The notes under the pieces: generated by a model
What the model saw: only the letters and a program-made list of their open reading frames with translations
Told to the model about the DNA's origin: nothing
Databases searched by the model: none
In this document: in pieces, positions 24,387-25,637 of the stretch
Position numbering within the stretch: position 1 is the first letter of the stretch
Layout: each line of letters opens with the position of its first letter
Translations under genes and position numbers: made by a program
Origin: Spirosoma fluviale
GTDB taxonomy: Bacteria; Bacteroidota; Bacteroidia; Cytophagales; Spirosomataceae
Assembly (NCBI GenBank): GCA_945860325.1
Contig: CAMARL010000005.1
Coordinates: 1-25,637, forward strand
Reading direction: 5' to 3'
Length of the DNA: 25,637 nt

Positions 24387-25637
24387 TTATCTGTGTTTAT
24401 AAAACAGAAAGCCATTCTCCTCATTGATTAAGATCAAATTTGGATGGTACTTAAATCGATCCTCGGCATCAGACTTCATCACAAAAAATGCAGGTCGGTC
24501 TACCGAGGATCGATTCATTAATTCCTCGCCCGTCGGGCTTCCCGCTTGCTTTTGAAAATAGAGTAAGTGAGCAAATGACTTGAACCCTACAGTCTCAACA
24601 TACACTTTTTGGCCTAATTTGGCAATGTAAAAATCGATGGGCGTAGCCTGCGTATAGCCTTCGATCTTAGGCACGACATACCTTGAATAAGCGAAAATTA
24701 AACATATGCCTAAAGCCATACATATTAAAAACCTCTTAAAACTGATTCCACTTTTACCCCAAACGGAATAGATAATCAAAGCCGACCAAATCACTCCGAT
24801 CCATTTTTCAAATCCATTCCAAGCCACAGGGGATTGTAAATTGCCTCGAACAAATCCATCCTGAATGTAGGGCAAAAAGGCGTTTGGGTTTTCTCCGATC
24901 AAAGGAACTAAGGTAAAAATCAGTCCCAATAATAACCCAAGTACAACAAAAAGTATCGTTTTCAAACGGTTCAAAGGCACATTGCCTGCGTGCCAAGCAT
25001 GTAATACTTGAGCTGAAAAAAAGGTGATTGGCAGCCAACACATGGACGAATAATGAACAATCTTCGTTTTGACCAAACTAAACAAAATCAAAACCACCCA
25101 AAAAAGCACTTTCATCCAGGAGGAAAAAGCAGTTGATTCTTTTTTGACAAATATTCGATTCAATGCTAAAATAGAAATAGGGAAGCAGCCCAACAATAAA
25201 ACCAGGGCATGGTAATAAAAGGGTTGGCCATGACCGGCATCTCCCGTAGTCAAAAGTCGAACCTGATATGCAAAAAAGTCCTCGATAATTCCCATTCCAA
25301 ATTTCAATGCAATCAAACCGTACCAAGTAACGAAAAATAAACAAGCTAAAGTGGCAGACAAAATCGCCGCCTTAAAAAGCGTGAAAAAACGAGGCATTAC
25401 TTCCTTTCTATGGATGATACCGAAAATCAATAAAGTTAATCCCCATAGTAATAAGGCCACCGGTCCTTTCGTCAGCATCCCTAATCCAATCATCACCCCA
25501 GCTAAAATAGCGTTTTTAACTCGAGAAGAATCGGCATAAAACTCGGCAAAATAGTAAATGCCTAAAAATATAAATAAGTTGAACAGCGGGTCAATAATCC
25601 CCGAACTTGCATACACATGCGGAGTAATGGCCGCTAG
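24387..25637 (-). CDS. ArnT/PMT-like (GT39/GT83) membrane glycosyltransferase, N-terminus missing at right edge
   Basis: A 416-residue C-terminal part, still open at the window edge. Codons before the GTG at 25616 continue in frame as LAAITPH, so that GTG is not the start. The motif YASSGIIDPLFNLFIF and the following LTKGPVALLLWGL are characteristic of polyprenol-phosphate-dependent glycosyltransferases of the dolichyl-phosphate-mannose/ArnT type. Multiple hydrophobic segments (about eight) and a small C-terminal soluble tail follow. Such enzymes transfer a sugar from a lipid carrier to lipid A, glycan or protein on the periplasmic side. The catalytic Asp/Glu loop of the first periplasmic segment lies outside the window, so the specific substrate cannot be given. 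Confidence 0.85.
   Translation of the reverse strand, partial: LAAITPHVYASSGIIDPLFNLFIFLGIYYFAEFYADSSRVKNAILAGVMIGLGMLTKGPVALLLWGLTLLIFGIIHRKEVMPRFFTLFKAAILSATLACLFFVTWYGLIALKFGMGIIEDFFAYQVRLLTTGDAGHGQPFYYHALVLLLGCFPISILALNRIFVKKESTAFSSWMKVLFWVVLILFSLVKTKIVHYSSMCWLPITFFSAQVLHAWHAGNVPLNRLKTILFVVLGLLLGLIFTLVPLIGENPNAFLPYIQDGFVRGNLQSPVAWNGFEKWIGVIWSALIIYSVWGKSGISFKRFLICMALGICLIFAYSRYVVPKIEGYTQATPIDFYIAKLGQKVYVETVGFKSFAHLLYFQKQAGSPTGEELMNRSSVDRPAFFVMKSDAEDRFKYHPNLILINEENGFLFYKHR

Overview
The window is an AT-leaning bacterial chromosome segment from the phylum Bacteroidota, probably a Cytophagales-type gliding or aquatic bacterium (genus not resolvable by eye). The evidence is: promoters with the Bacteroidota -7 consensus TAnnTTTG, a DUF5686/CarboxypepD_reg outer-membrane protein, a DUF5606 protein, paired FKBP lipoproteins next to a DHH phosphoesterase and ndk, and a weakly Shine-Dalgarno-dependent style of gene starts. 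Genes are dense. No gap reaches 300 bases; the longest are about 118, 112, 99 and 98 bases. I see no tRNA, rRNA, CRISPR array, insertion sequence or phage gene.

Region 1 (1-6257, minus strand) is the front half of a complex I operon, read right to left as nuoA-nuoB-nuoC-nuoD-nuoE-nuoF, then a GT4 glycosyltransferase, then nuoG (cut by the left edge). nuoC and nuoD are separate genes. The glycosyltransferase between nuoF and nuoG is the odd member.

Region 2 (6321-9595, minus strand) is a tight set of three exported proteins: an ApbE-like FAD:protein FMN transferase, a SUMF1/FGE-fold protein without the catalytic cysteines, and a Tat-exported Gfo/Idh/MocA oxidoreductase. It lies directly upstream of nuoA.

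Region 3 (9695-13860) is housekeeping: guaB (IMP dehydrogenase) converges on hemE with a shared terminator. hemE and the ribosome-assembly GTPase gene engB diverge from a strikingly symmetric promoter region. A DUF5606 gene follows engB and converges through a strong bidirectional terminator on a small exported cytochrome c.

Region 4 (13947-20194, minus strand) holds murQ translationally coupled to an M20 dipeptidase, plsY, a large DUF5686 outer-membrane protein with a TTG start, and rdgB.

Region 5 (20194-25637) has three consecutive two-domain FKBP lipoproteins downstream of a DHH/DHHA1 phosphoesterase, diverging from ndk. The window ends in a membrane glycosyltransferase of the GT39/ArnT type whose N-terminus lies beyond the right edge.

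No single obviously new system dominates. The points most worth a second look are the glycosyltransferase embedded in the nuo operon, the exported ApbE-SUMF1-oxidoreductase module, the mirrored hemE/engB promoter, and the triplicated FKBP lipoproteins.
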